From positions 7,812,001 to 7,876,000 of the forward strand of contig CAJFCV020000004.1 in the NCBI GenBank assembly GCA_904066235.2: a stretch of 64,000 nt of DNA, given 5' to 3'. The stretch is from Bursaphelenchus xylophilus. Taxonomy: Eukaryota; Nematoda; Chromadorea; Rhabditida; Aphelenchoididae. A program made the translations under genes and the position numbers. The notes under the pieces were generated by a model that searched no databases, was not told where the DNA came from, and was given only the letters and a program-made list of their open reading frames with translations. Below, piece after piece: positions 22,101 through 36,300 of this stretch; within the stretch, counting starts at the first letter, position 1; each line of letters begins with the position of its first letter.

Positions 22101-24861
22101 ATTCCATGTTGCCATCTGCGGACATTGCAATCTATTATGTATATTGGAGTGCTTATTGGTTTATGCAATCAGTTGATTGCGGGCTCAACTAATCCCCAAG
22201 TTACGATACGGGATAAAAACTTATGTGGGATTTAGGACCGGTATTGCTCCAGGGGATTTGCCTAAAAATAAAGAGTCATCGGTTAACCTGGAGGCACAAC
22301 GCTTTATTGACGCAATTTTAGAGCCGTCCAGGGAACTAAGCAGGGCGCAGGTAGCAATTTAAATTCAATAAGAATTCTGGGAGTGGGACTATGAGAGTTG
22401 CCATAAGTTTTGCTTTAATGACATGTCTAGGCCACTTTTTGATTCTTGAAAACTGTAGCTTGCGGTTTGCAAGTAAAGTCGGTATATTCGATGGCCTTTG
22501 CCAAGGAAAGGGTAGACCAAACTCATGGCACTTGGACCAATTTGTTGGAAATACTGTCTTAAATTAAACCCGGAAGCTCTTTATGCCTTGCACAGGCGGT
22601 AGAGCGTCAAACAAAGAATTTCACGCTCTGATGGCGTTGAAATAGTATCGTACTCGTTCACAAGTCTGCTGAGTTCTCGATAATTCGGCTTTGCTGTGGC
22701 TTAGTTGCTTGCTTAAACCGGTTAATTTCTAGTAAATCTTAGTGGAAAGGGTAATAACATTTGTTATGAACGTTTTTAAACTTTAAAAAGATTCAAATTC
22801 ATGCGCATTCTCTAAAAATCCTTTTTGATTTTTCAAGAGAATTCATTGATCACCTGACCACTCCATCGTATAGCCATTCCATGAACACCATTGCAACTCC
22901 ACTTCTGCACGTTTGGCGGTGTTTCCGTGTTCGAATTGTAGCATCGTTATCGGACACGTTTTCGATTTGTGAGCTCCGTGTTTTTGACGATAACTCAGCG
23001 CTGTTGTGATCGCGTTGTTTTTCGAACCGAATGAACTTTTTTTGCGTGCCTACAGTTTATCGATGGGTCGAAGAAGATCGTTTCGTTTGTTTCTTAGGTG
23101 GAATGATCTGTCAGAGTTCTTGAATTTGTTGATCTCTTTCGTTGGATGACCATGTGATTGCCTAAAAAGGATAAGGTTTCTGGTCACGCATGCTGCAAAA
23201 TAGATAAACAAAATTGCTTTTGATTTTAGAGGTCATTCGGTGGAATTGTGTCAATTACTATGAAAACAACATGTTTTCCCGCGTTTTTTTTATCTTGTTA
23301 TCAATTTTGACAGCGTATTATATAGCGAAGAGAGGTATCTTGGAAATTTACCGTATTTTACAGACAGTATTATATTATGTAGTTTTTTAAGGTTGAATGT
23401 CTATCACATTCATATTACTCCCCTTTATTCAAAGTTTGCAATAACTTTCTCCCACTATCTTTGTAAGCTTTCAGCTTTCAAAGAAACTTGTTGAGCAGAA
23501 ACTGTGCAAGTTCTGTTTTGTATTCCGAATTATTTGGAACTTTGCTTTTTGTAAACCATTATCTCCAAAATATATCACAAACTTCAGAAAAAATAGTCTG
23601 GAACGCAGCGAACTTTGATTCAATCACAGTTTTTAATGCATAATCCATAGGAAATTGTTTTAGCTTTGCTTTAGCAAATACTACATAATTTTTACCTGCT
23701 ACCATAACCTTTCAATTAAAATTACATGGTACAGTACCTAGTATTTTTTCAAAGTAATCAGAGTTGGAAAGGAAACCTTCTCCTTGCCACGTAACGTTGC
23801 TCTTTAGTAGTATCTACGTACGTACACATGTGGTGTAAAATGTGATCCATCTGAACCCTTATCAAGTAATTATGATCGTTAATTGCCAATCAACGGTCTA
23901 ATGACTTTGCGGAAGTTTTCCAATTATTTACAGTGTTTTTATTACGGGCAATAACTGCTTGATGTATGAACCCTTAGATTTTTACAAAAAACTAGTATGC
24001 GTCAAATACCTATTACTAGAGTTTGCTGTGATAGCAGAAATGATAACAAAAACGTTACATGATGTTGTAAACAAATAAGGAAACGGTCACTGTAGCAAGA
24101 CGTTATCGTTGGCCAAGTAGAAATGTTTGTGTAAACACGGCAGTTAAGCGGTAATAAAGGTTACGAGATAAAAAATAACAGGAAAATATGTTTTTGGAGG
24201 TCACGTAAACAGAGAATTGATGAAGAGAATCGATGACGGTCTCTGATTGCATTACAAATTGGTATCAAGGTGTTTGTGATAGAAGGGTTGTACGGAGCTT
24301 TATCTTGGCTTAAAGGTTGATTCTTGTGGGTTGTCATAAACAGGCTACGTTGTACTTAAATTTATTTGTAAGAACAACGTGATTTCTAGCTTCCTCCATT
24401 CGCTTTACTATAACATCCATGGCTATTTTTAATAAATTGCCCCCACTAAACTGTTTGCACACCTTTCTCGGTTTTTCAGCTTTGTCAATTTCACAATCGG
24501 CTTTAGAAGTCTGGAAAATCGATTCGATTTATTTCCTCGCTTCCGCGAGCTTTATTTGCATATACGTCAACCGGGGATTTGAATAAATTATGGCCGTGTT
24601 GAGCGGTTTCACCATCGAACGTGGCTTGATCTGCTCGGTTTTTTGCATTTATCTTTTGCGAAATATTTGAGTATCACCGTGTTAAAGTCGGAGAGATTTA
24701 GGAAGGTTTAAAGGGGTCTTGTAAACATGAATGGCAATGATATTGACATAGTTATAAGCTGCAGTTTGATGGGTCCATTTTTTTTAAATTATGCATGACC
24801 TGTTGAGGAAGTTGATACAGAATTGCTATTCAAATATTTGCTAGTATAGGAACCGTTGATG
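16140..24861. other. Gene-poor region, 8.7 kb
   Basis: No exon chain can be built on either strand. ORFs here (for example 18093-18359, 20435-20755, 21079-21503) overlap in several frames and have no recognisable domains. A GC-richer island at about 21000-21480 is open in more than one frame but shows no coherent protein. The sequence is otherwise AT-rich with many copies of ACTGTAA/TTACAGT-like motifs. Confidence 0.4.
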
Positions 24862-25025
24862 ACTAAAAGTGCGAGGTTCACAAAAACGCTGCGCCAAATG
24901 TGATTGTTTTCCCGGCGCGGCGGGATTTTTTTTTGCAAAAAAGAAAATATTTTTCTGGCAAATTACAAGATAAATGCCAAAAACAATCACAGTTGGCGCA
25001 TTTTTTGTTGAATTCCGCACTTTAA
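24862..25025. mobile_element. Short foldback MITE-like element, about 160 bp
   Basis: The left arm has AAAGTGCG, then TTCACAAAAA, then TGCGCCAAATGTGATTG. The right arm carries the inverted counterparts CAATCACAGTTGGCGCA, TTTTTTGTTGAA and CGCACTTT. The arms are 50-60 bp with small indels, and the centre is AT-rich with one GC cluster (CCCGGCGCGGCGGG). It has no coding capacity. Confidence 0.65.
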
Positions 25026-27085
25026 GCGGATGTCTGAAGAAATACCGTAACATTTCTTGGAGGGTATCAAAAAAAGGCTGAAGGTTTTGTTGTGTAACAT
25101 ACGTGCATATCCGTGTGTGTTTCCAACTTTACAAATTTTATCTACATACTCCGTAATTTATTATGCATCAAAGTTTAAATCCGTCTTCGTGACGTATTTT
25201 CCTTGCAGTGATCCTGGCATGTATGCTGCGACGTGGCTTGAAAGAATGAGGTCTAGGGCACACCATCTTTAGAAACTCGAGATGTGCTCTTTTTTTGTGT
25301 TTTGCAGAAGTTGCCGAGGTATTCGACAATCTTTGCACGCCAGAGAATATAGAAAAATGAGGAGAATGGTCGGTAAAAAATTTAATTCTAGCCGCAACGA
25401 ACATTTTTTTGGTATGATTGTTTTAGTCTTCGGTTCACACTGTCTTTTTTCCAATTTTAAAATAAGGAAATGGTGCAAGATTGTCACCAACATCTGCCTT
25501 CCCTAAAAATTCCCAGATTTTGGCGATGATAACAAGCGACTGAACGTTTTTATCTTGTTTGCACTCTTAACTACATAGTTCTTTGGTGCCCAGAGATGCT
25601 GTCTCATTTTGTACAAACTGAACGCTCACATAAAAGAAAGCAAGAATCTTCATCCAGCTTGCATGATAATACCAAAAGGGCACCAGAATTATGGTCCTTG
25701 TAAAGCAATGTTCCCTCAACTATGCTTGACATACGGTCACTTTTAAAAATTTTTCATGTCATTTGAGCGCCTACTCCGTACTTTTTAAATTACTTCTTAT
25801 CCTTCTTCCAAATGCAAATTGCAAACTTAAGTGCGTTCTTTTAATTCGTCACATTTCAGTCTGTACTTTTCCTCTGACTTCTGGTTTCTATTTCCAAACT
25901 GTTCTGTCTGAACTTACCCTTTCTTGTGCAAAATCCTCTTAAAACATTACCATACTGTACATTAATGGCTCCAAAATAAAGTTTCCTTTTTACTTTTTTG
26001 GGTATTATAAAACCAATGTTTTGGAACACTCGTAATGATCTGCTGTTGCGATGTGATTGGGTTATAACTCATTACATTGGAAAGTCTCAAGAATTAATCA
26101 TCTCTGTTTTACGTTTTTACAGCGCATTAGTAAACAGTGATTCTGGGAAAGGGAGCCCTCCCTACTTTTTTGTTTTTTACAGTAAAAAACAATAAGGAAC
26201 GAGGAAATGTTGTGTGCCGCCGTCTTTGTTTCTATTTCCATCTTTAGAATTTTGCAGAGAAAATTGTGTAGTGTAAAAGGGAGAATTTGCAGAAGAAAGC
26301 AGGTGGAAAAGAGTCTGTTTTTCTTCGAGCGATAGACGCATGTTACAATGATTACTTCTGAAAACGCATTTTGTTTACGACGAGTAGTTACGGTAAGGTT
26401 ACTGTAGAGTAATCAATGAGAGGAGTGGAAAAAATGGAGTAAGAAATGACAAGGAATGTGTTCGAAAAGCAAGCTATGACTGAAATGTGCGTTTCTTCAT
26501 GTTCTGCTGAGAATTGGCGTAGATTTGGAGTATAATTTGATAATTTTGGTATTTTTACTGTAATAAATGATGTATTTCGTCTATATCTTTTCTATATGTT
26601 TCTTTACACTGGTCTAAAAACCTTAAAAATCACAACGATCTTTATTACAGCCCAGCATTTTTTACACACGTTCCAAGTAATCGACCAAAAACTTCATAAC
26701 AAATAGACGGGCTGATATCTTGTGATCTGTGCATATTGATGTGTCTGGCACTGTATCTTCCTCTTGTTTTCTGTCTCCTTCTCCTTCTTGTAACCCCCGC
26801 CGATGGGAACAGATTCATCAATCCTACAGACTTTCCGCGTTAATCAATCACATTAAGTCCAATTCTAAGAAAACTACCGTTATTTTCGCTGTAAATGGTC
26901 TTGTGTAGCGGGAAGTCAAACATCAACTAATTAACTTTATTACCGTTTTAAGGTCAAATTAGTTGAAAAAGTGGAAAGAAAACTTTGAGAGACGGAAGTA
27001 ATGTGGAGTTTGTTAATGGTCGAGTGCAAAAATTGCGGGAAGGGACCGCGATTCTAATAAAATTGGTGACTAAAAACGAGGCGAG
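25026..27085. other. Gene-poor region
   Basis: No supported exon. A stretch at about 25306-25400 shows partial similarity to 29110-29190 (see findings). The rest is AT-rich without recognisable structure. Confidence 0.4.
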
Positions 27086-27319
27086 ATATGTGGCTCGGGA
27101 CTTCTAAATCTCTCCGCAAGAGTCCATCCGAACCCTGCAAATTTAGTACAAAGTTAAAAGTTGCGCAATCTGACATAACATTGCGCAATTTCTCTCTTTG
27201 TAAGAATTTCTGCCTTTCTCTGTCGTCTCCTCCTTTTTTGTCAACTTTTAACTTTGGACTAAATTTCCAGGGTTCGGATGGACCCTTGCGGAGAGATTTA
27301 GAAGTCCCGAGCCATATAT
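27086..27319. mobile_element. Foldback MITE-like element, 234 bp
   Basis: Arms of about 80 bp are close inverted copies: TGGCTCGGGACTTCTAAATC with TCTCCGCAAG at the left and their complements ending at 27319. They are followed inward by matching GTCCATCCGAACCCTG, AAATTTAGT and CAAAGTTAAAAGTTG blocks. The centre is pyrimidine-rich. Both strands carry about 95-codon ORFs that are mirror products of the palindrome, not genes. Confidence 0.85.
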
Positions 27320-30300
27320 TAATGGAGAAGATAACGTTCACAAAATTGCGAAAACATAGACAAAATTTATAAATATATATGTATTTTTAACGGCTTTTGC
27401 CTTGGGAAGAAGAGAACAACTTCCAGAGGTGATGTTTCCATTTCGAAGTCTCTTTCTTCTTCTTGGAATATGCCGTCAGTTGCCATGAAAATTTCAGAGA
27501 ATGTTCTCGAGATCTTTAGCTCATATTTTACAGGAATCTTTTGAAATTTCGGTGGTCAAAATTGTTAAAAATTCTAGGCCTTTAATAAGCGCTCTACGGC
27601 TCACATTGCAAACCGAACACGTCAGGGATTTGTATAGAAGCCACCCAGAAACTGATGCCAAATTCTGTGCGCTTTACGCCTCCTTTGATTCCATAAAACA
27701 CAGCCTTCAAACTCTCCCAAAATAGTGCTGTCACCTCGGATTAACTGTAACCTCCAGTCGCCGCAGTTCTCTGCAAAAAATTTCGTTTTGCAACGCCGAT
27801 TTGATGACTTGGTTTCGTCGCACGAGACAACTCACTTTACAATCTATAACTGTAATTCGATTAGAATCACATTGTTACTGGTTAAGGCTTCGTTGAACAT
27901 TTTGTTTTAAAGTTGTGCGGAAGTTGTGAATGGACTTTTGTTTGTCAAGACATACTATAGCATTATGGGGAATACTTAGTTACAGAGTTGCTGAGGAAGT
28001 GTGTGACAAGTCTCCGTTGAAAAAACGTGATTTCAAGACGTTACAGTTTTGTTTAAGGTTAAAGGTTATTTACATATACTTGATGGAATGTCCCGTAGAG
28101 ATCGTATAAGTGCCTGAGCTGGCAAATCTTTTTAAATTCTAAACGCTAAGTTTTTTCGATTGAGACGGCATACAGATTTTATATCTTTTTAAAATACTAT
28201 CTTTAAGATATTCGTTAACACATAATGTCAAGGGAGAGTGTGAAGGAAGTAAATGGCACCAGGAATTTTACGTCCTTTCTAACTGTCTCTCTTCATGTCC
28301 GTAATCTGTCGTTGGCAAAGCTCATCGAATGCGGCTACAGCCTGCAGCATAATGTAATTCTTGGGCGTCCAAAACCTCTGCTAATAAAATAATTTTGTTG
28401 AAACCTTTCTCTCCATATCCGGGCCAAACACAACTCTTAATTACATCGCACTAAACCACCTGGATTTGATTACTTTTGGTTACAAGCCACAATAACATCT
28501 GACGCCTTTTGTCTGATTTGGTTTGAAGGATAAATCCGATTTACTCGCATTTTAATACGAATGCCGCAGGCCATAAAGGTCACATTTTAATAGATCTACG
28601 ATGTAAAAAGTAGCGGACCAACCATCAAGTCACAAATTCGTACTCGAAAGAACTTTCCTGTAATAAACAGCTCTTACGCCGCACTTTTAAAACAATTTGA
28701 AAGAGTAAAATTACATCCGTTTATCCTTCTACAGTAGGTTGGGGGATTCGAAATGACGTCCTTTTTTTTGAATGGAATGTACTTTTACAAGTGTACCAGG
28801 AGGAATGAGGAAATTGTCAGACAAATATAGAAAGATTGTAATCTGATGTGCGGATTTCAAACCATTGTAAAGTGTAAAAGACGCTTTGCGTTTCTTCATG
28901 ATTCGAGGTTCACATTGCAATACAGTAATGTCTAAAAACACATACTGTAAAAAAGAAATTTGAGAGGGTCGGTACAGTCCGCATAAATTTAGAACTTAAT
29001 TTTCTGACAAGGGCTTTCTTTAGGTGGGCTTTCAAATTTTTTCAAAAAATTTTTATACATGTTATGAACAGGGCTTCGTGTTAATTTCTGAAAGTTTTTC
29101 TTCGGGGTTTCCAGCAGCTGCCGGGATATTCAAGAATCTCCTGATGAGAGAGCATGCAAAATACGGAGAGTGCAACCGAAGAAAAATGTTTCGGCCATAA
29201 CATTTTTGTCTCTGCACAGAAATTTTAATTTTTTTAGGATACTTGTACACTACTTGAGCTTAAATTATGCTTTTTTCTCCATTCCAAATTTTCCTCCACA
29301 AACTTGTAACCCGCCGATTGTTATTTCCCGCTCTTAATTTCCATTGTTTCCAGCCCATTTTCGATTGTAATCGAATGAGCAGACAAATAAAGATATTTGT
29401 TCCTTGCAATCATTTTAATGACTGTGATAGTAGCGTGATCGTGACGGTAGAGACAGTCTAGTTGTTTCCCCGTTTTGACCACCCATCACGCTTCATTGAA
29501 TAAGAGTGCATTCATGTTGTGCAACAAGATCTAGCTGATAATGGTCGAGGAAGTCCTAACTAAGCGAATGTAAAGGTCTTTTTTGGGGGAGTTATCAGTA
29601 GTTTAAAGAAGCTTAGTGAGGTTTCGGATTATTGATTTTTTTATTATTTTCAAATTAAGAAACGACAAACCAGACACTTCTTCCATGTGATTTGATATTT
29701 GTACTAAGATAGGGCTGTTAAGGGTGGTCTGATGGGTGATGTTGACTTGAAGTGAAAGAAGTTCTGGCGGTAATAAAAGTACAAAAAAATATTTTTTGGA
29801 TCTCTTCAACAATATGTTTGTCCTCATTATGACACATTTTTGAATTCTGAAAATGTCTGTCTAAGAACAAAAAAAAATCAAAAAAAAAATAATATGTAAA
29901 ATATCCGTCATTATGACAAAATTTTTTGCTCTTGAGGGTAAGAGTATAAAATTTTTATTAATTTTTCGCAATCGGTTTGCCTCAATGTTTTATCGACTAC
30001 ACCAATACTTTTTTTTTTGTTTATTCCCATATTACCACAGTAGAACCAACGATTTGTTCTATGTAATAAAAAGTGTGCCAGCTGATGTCATCAGACTTCC
30101 TTATTGTAACCATTTCATTTTACGGCCTGTCTCGGACATAGATCCGTTTGACGACATTTGAGAGAAGTGTGAACTACTTATAGTACAAAACAAATAAAGC
30201 CGTACGTTTTTGAATTGGTTGTTACGGCTTTGTTACAGCTCTCCACTAATTACAACCTCATGGTTACATTTCTCAGCACCAAAATTGTTCCGTTCTTTGG

Positions 30301-33300
30301 TCGGGACCCTTTTTCGTATAAAAGGACTTGTTGTTTTTCTCCTGACGGCAGCTGTTAGGTCTAGACGTTCAGAGAGTTCGAAAGGAAGGTGAACTTGTAA
30401 ATTTACTTCAATGCACCTGCCGGTCCATGAATATATCGGGTTACATAAGGCCTTGTGGTAAACATACTGCGGGGCCAAACTTTTTACCGTAGTCTGAGAG
30501 ATTTTTGGCACAACGGTGTGAAAAAAAACTCAAGAATATTTGGAGGAGTATACCTATGTTTGGACGTTATAAGCAGATAATAATACGTTAAATTTATGGC
30601 CATGAGATTCGCTAAAAGGTATCCAGAATACCCGTGCGTTTTGTCCTCAACTTTTGGCTGAATATTGGCCACGTCGGTGAGGAAAGTTATGATGGTATTA
30701 CGGAGCAAGTTCAACTGCAGTTTTTGTCAAATTTCGTCAAGAACGAAAGTTACAGTTGTAATTCTCCTAGTGGAAGAGAAATGACAAAGTCTGTTTTTTA
30801 GGCTCGGGATCATAACAACGTTGATGCTGTCTGTTGTTACAATCTTAGCTCTTCCTCAGCGTCTTGTCATCTTCATTTTGCCAAGTTTCATCAAATTAAC
30901 TATCTATCTTTCGACTCCTTGAATCCGTCATCTTAAGGACATCGCACTGCTCTTTGAGTTCTATTTTTGAAGCTCCAATTTTAGCAGTCCTTGCAAAATG
31001 ACTGACATTTCTAACAATAAGATGCATTTCTGCAACATGAGTGCTCTCATATATCTATTTATCTTTCCATTCAACACTCTTTATATAACCCAAATTCTAA
31101 GGATCATCTTTTGTGCTTTCAGTGCCATTTTCTATGTCCTTGGTCACTCCTGTTACCTCATCAACTATTGTATTTGAGCCATGGAAATACTTGTAATAAA
31201 TCTTAAAACCCGGCGCTGAAAGTGCTGATCATAAGACAGAAAACACAAGTTGCTTGTGGAAATACTGTCCGCCGACAGTGTTAAAGAGTATTGTCAGGAA
31301 AGTGCATCAAATTGTAGCCACAAAATTAGCCCGCAAAGAGTTTATTACATTAAATTACCAAGTCTAAACGGAACATTTATACAATCCTTAGCGGGGAATG
31401 TAACATCACGCGACGATTAATTAAGTGATCCTCGGTGGGTGTTACAGTAGGGAATGTAAACAAAATTATAAGTGCTTTATGTTTTGGCGATAATAATATC
31501 AGGTGGAGGCATTAAAAATAATGAAACCAAAACATGAAGTAGGTGGGAGAAAAAAGTGTAACTCGACGTAATTGGCATGTCAAACATATCAAGGGTGAGA
31601 TGAATATAAACAAGAGGAAAGACAAGTGGTCTTGAAGAAGAATACGGTTGAAAATGTAGAGACATACGACATGCCGCGTAATAATTGTATTCAAAGTGCG
31701 AAAGAATGGTTCTTTGCTCACGAAACTATGAAAGTTCGTTTAAAAAGTAAAAAAAATTTGTCTGCGGAAAATTAAATTTGCGACTTTTTTACAGCCAGTA
31801 AAATCTCAAACAGTAAAATTAAAATCATACGAAATAAAGTATTTTTTAGTAAGCCAATTCCTGACAACCTTTGAACATATACTTTCGTATTTTACCTTCC
31901 TAAAACGTTTCATAGCTTTTAAGTAAACTTTCCATGTTACACTTCTGACCTTGCTTTAATCGCAGCGACCCTTCATTCCGCCAACCCAAACTACAGCCAC
32001 GTTCCCAGAACCAGTAAAACTTCTTTTTCCTTTTCATTACTGTCACAGTGATTACATTCGCTCCCGACTTTCTTTTTTCGTTTCTGATTTTTGGCGCTTT
32101 AACAGGTGCGACGGAAGTTGGAGGTTCATAAAAAGTTGTTTCTTTTCGAGAGAGAAAACTTCCGGGTCCTTCCGAGCGAAAAATTGGGTGCCAAAGGGCG
32201 AAAACTTGAAGGGGGGAAGATGGTAATGATGTCTATCTATCTCCAGGAAAATGTTTCATAATGCTTCTTCACAATAATTGCCATAAAAGGAGCCTTAAAA
32301 GGAAGGAAGTGGAAGTCGAAAATAGCGTGCAAAAGTAATTGTCTCTGGTGAGGGGTGTACGGTAGGACCACAAATGATAGACTAAGCAATAAATTGAGGA
32401 ACTAAATTCCCTTTCGCTGTAGCAAATTGAAGATGGTTAATCAGGTTTCCATTCAGGGAACGGGAAATAATTCAAAGGAAAGTCGCTGAAGGCACGTTTA
32501 ACTTTGGAAGAGACTTCCAGGTTGGGATTGCAAAAGACCAAGGCCATAAAAAACAAAATTTGAGGAGGAAGTAGGATGAGTTCAAAGAATAGGACTGGGG
32601 GAAGAAAAGAAACACGTAGAGGGAGAATAGAGTGAAGATAAGAATAGTGTAGCCTAAGGCTATCTGCAGGCGAGGTTGAAGTGAAATACATGTCCACGGA
32701 ACACTGTAAATAGATATGATCGCTGAATGTTTGAGCTGTCTCCGCAAATTGAGGACTGTGGTTTTCAGGACAAATATACAGCCAATTCATTTCATTCCTC
32801 CTTAATTTTATGTTGGTATGATATTCTACCTTGTAGTTGTTCGCTTCTAAATAATGCCCGTCAATTCTATTCTTACTGCGAAAAAACTCTGACCACTTCG
32901 TGTTTGATGCTTCCTTCGAATCCTACTGCTATTTTTATCCTCCTACATCGAATATATTTATTTCCTTGTAATAACCTATTCATCCTAGTGGCATTCTCAT
33001 TTTACAGTTTTTTTGTCCCCCCAACAACTCTTACATCCTCTACAATGATGTGAAATCTGATCTATTCGCATTAAATATTCGATTACACCAAAAGTTTCAT
33101 CTCCATTTTATGCCAAAAGGAAGTGAAATTTGCAAGACTAGTGAGTGCAAAAACAGGCAACATTCAGCACGAATACTTTACGATTCTTTTGTACGAAGTT
33201 AATTTCGAATTTGGTATTTGCTGCGATGAGTAACCGACAGTAATTTGTAGCAAACTATGTTGTATTTGGGACTTGAACAAAGGATTATTGAAAAATGTTT

Positions 33301-36300
33301 GACATTTTTTGTAGTTTCAAGGCATAACGCTGTAAAGTCATACTGTTTACGGTCTGCAAAAATGTCAAATGGTCTGGGGATGTTCTTTTTTCGGACGCGT
33401 GGGTTTTTGAATGTCGACGGAAAACTCCTATTTATATCCTCATTATTTTACGCCAAAGGCACTGAAATTAGATTTGCCACTACTTTTTCCAACATTTTAT
33501 ACTGTAACTTCCTTATTCACGGCCAAATTCTCGTCACATCCTCCTCTTCGGCCCCCGTGACCTTATCCTTCCTTCTTCCTTGTCCCCCTTTTATTGTCTT
33601 CCCAGCTTTTCAGCCATTTTACTTCCTCCAATTTCCAGGCCCAACTTTTTTCTCGCTTTTCAGGTTCAGCGAGTCCAATTTTTAAGGGAGCAATTCAATC
33701 TTTGGACCTACAGTTTATGTTTAATAACTACAAAAAGACGGGGGATTTGTGTCGTGAGTGGGGGCTGGTGTTAAAACGAGGCTTTATTTAGATTTTCGAG
33801 GCAAACGAGGGGAAATTATGCCAAACTGGGAAGGTAGAAGGAAGCGAGGGTTTTAATTTTGTTCTACTGTAAGCGAGGGCGTAAAAACAGACTGTAAAAA
33901 TAATTTTGAAAAAATTAGAGGCAAACAGGACAATATTAAAAACTTCAAGCCTTCGATTTGAAACATCGGCATTTCTTTTCGGAAATTTTAGAGTTAGATA
34001 TCTGAAATATCTGAAGTCCTGTTCGACATTCAAAGTAGGGATATGACACAAGGATATGGCCAGAAAACGTTTTTTCTCCGCCGGTATCTCCTCATTTTTC
34101 ATGGACTCAGGGCTGTTTGGTGTAATATCTTGAGAGTACCTGCTGAGAGGGAGCTAAGATAGCTAGCAATTATTTAGAACCCATTACAGTAGTACCTACC
34201 ATGTGCATTAAAAATCTCTGCGAGATATGAGAAAGACACCGCTTCCTATATATGCGCTTATCCATGTCAACACGAATGGAGACAAAATTGCAAATAGGCG
34301 ATCATCGTTCATCGCAATTATACTTGAGATCCCCCAATAAATAATGGGACAAAATAACTACATATTTACATTCCTCACAAAATTACAAATTATTTTTTGT
34401 CTGTAAGCACATTATTTGTTGATTGTCTTGCAATATAATAAATATATTTCCGTGTCTCTTCTACAGGGTTATGGATCGTCGATCAACCACCGCAAAGCGG
34501 TTGTTTATCGATGGCTCTGGAAAGATTTTTGACCTAAATATTGATAAATATTGGGGCTTTACTTCCGCATGCGTCCAAAAAATAATAACATTCGGAAATT
34601 TTAGAGGGACGGGGGGTAATGGCATGCAATTACCCAAATTCCCAGGCAATTTTGTGACATGTTATTGTTGGGCGCCCAGACTAACCAGTGGCCTTGGGAG
34701 AGTAGTCGAGGTGTGGTGCTCAGGTTATCTTAAGATTTTTAATAACTGATCTACGTAGGCGGAAAATCAATTTCTGTCATTTTTATCAAAATCGCCCCTT
34801 CATCTTTTAAGCAGTTTTGATTTTCAAAGTTTTGTTAGTCAATACATAGATTTTACGCTAAAAAATTATCGTGTTTTGGTAAATTTGCTACTGTAATGTG
34901 TCACAAAAGTCATAGATTTGTACCCTTTTCTGAGAAGACTCTCTATTCCCAAGCCCAAAGTCCGACGGTTACTGTATTCACTGCACAACTCATTTTTGTA
35001 AAACACCAAAGATTAAGTGGGTTCCTTGCTAAATTGTGAGACTCTATATTTATTTTCATTCCTTCCGCCCGATAATTTTTCGCCGGCACGGCTGAGTTGA
35101 GTTTATTTTTAGATGGCATGCAGTGACTCGCCTTATGGGTACACGTAATCTGATAGGTTAATAAAAATGTTATGGATCTAGGCGGTTAAAACGAGCAAAG
35201 GTTAGCGGTCTTTAGTGCGTAGGAAACACTGGGAAAGGAAGTAATTTATGGCGGAAATTTTTTGTGATTTGTTCAGCGGACTTTCGAATTTCCCTGCGAA
35301 GGCCACACTTGACCCAAAACATTTTTTATGTTAAAAACTTTCCGAAAGAAAAGTGTCATTACGACATATTTTTCGGAATCCTCATATATAAAAGGTTACT
35401 ATTCAACTTTGCTGCTTAAAAATGACGTCGTTTTCACTCTGTTGTATAAATTTTAAGTCAAAGACATTGTAGTCAAAGTACTCATTGTTGTATTCTGATT
35501 ATCTTTCCTGTACATTATTAAAAATAACGCATGTTACGTAGGTGATTGCATGTTGTCTCATATACGAAGATTAGCGCCATAATTTGGGATAAGCATAGGG
35601 AAGAAGAGGTAACAGGCCACAACAATAACATTGCCGGTAATAGTCGAGAATAAGACCTCTTTGACAATTCCAAAAAGCCATTTGTTCAGATTTTTTAGTC
35701 AGTAATTCTTGTTACTTGAAACTGTCTAAGCGCAGGTGAAATCCGGGGTATTTTAACAGTAGTTTACACAAGGTGTTAGAATTTCAAAAAATGTGATGTT
35801 TAGAATTAATAATTAATGAGCCTGTTCTCAGTTCGTAGACATCGTCATGCCGTGTTTTGGTAACAAAATTTAAATCTTTTGACTAGGGTATGCGACATGC
35901 GTAGACTTCAAAATTAAAGGGCATCTGATGAGTAACAGAAGGGACCTGCTTTATAAGGGGATGTTGTAATACGATGGCATCCTCGTTAAAAACTGTCAAA
36001 ATAAAAGTGCGGGAACCATGACGCAGACTTGATAGAATCTGCGATCAATGAAGACTTTAATTTTCAAAAATTATGATCTTTTCCTGAAATTGCACAGAAA
36101 CAGCCGGGGTTTTGCGATCCAAATTTTCCCACAAATTACGCTCCCTTTTTATTCAATTTTGGAAATCGCATAACCTCAAAAAATCAAATTGCTTTCCACT
36201 TTCAGTTTAAAAATCTCGGACGTTTTTGTAAAGCGGAAGTTAAAAATCTCACAAAACATGATAGTTTGCGCCAAGGTTAATCTTTAAATTGATCTTGACC

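Noticed and set aside
27054..27372. Two 94-95-codon ORFs on opposite strands with the same protein start
   Set aside because: Both are products of the palindromic MITE arms, not independent genes.
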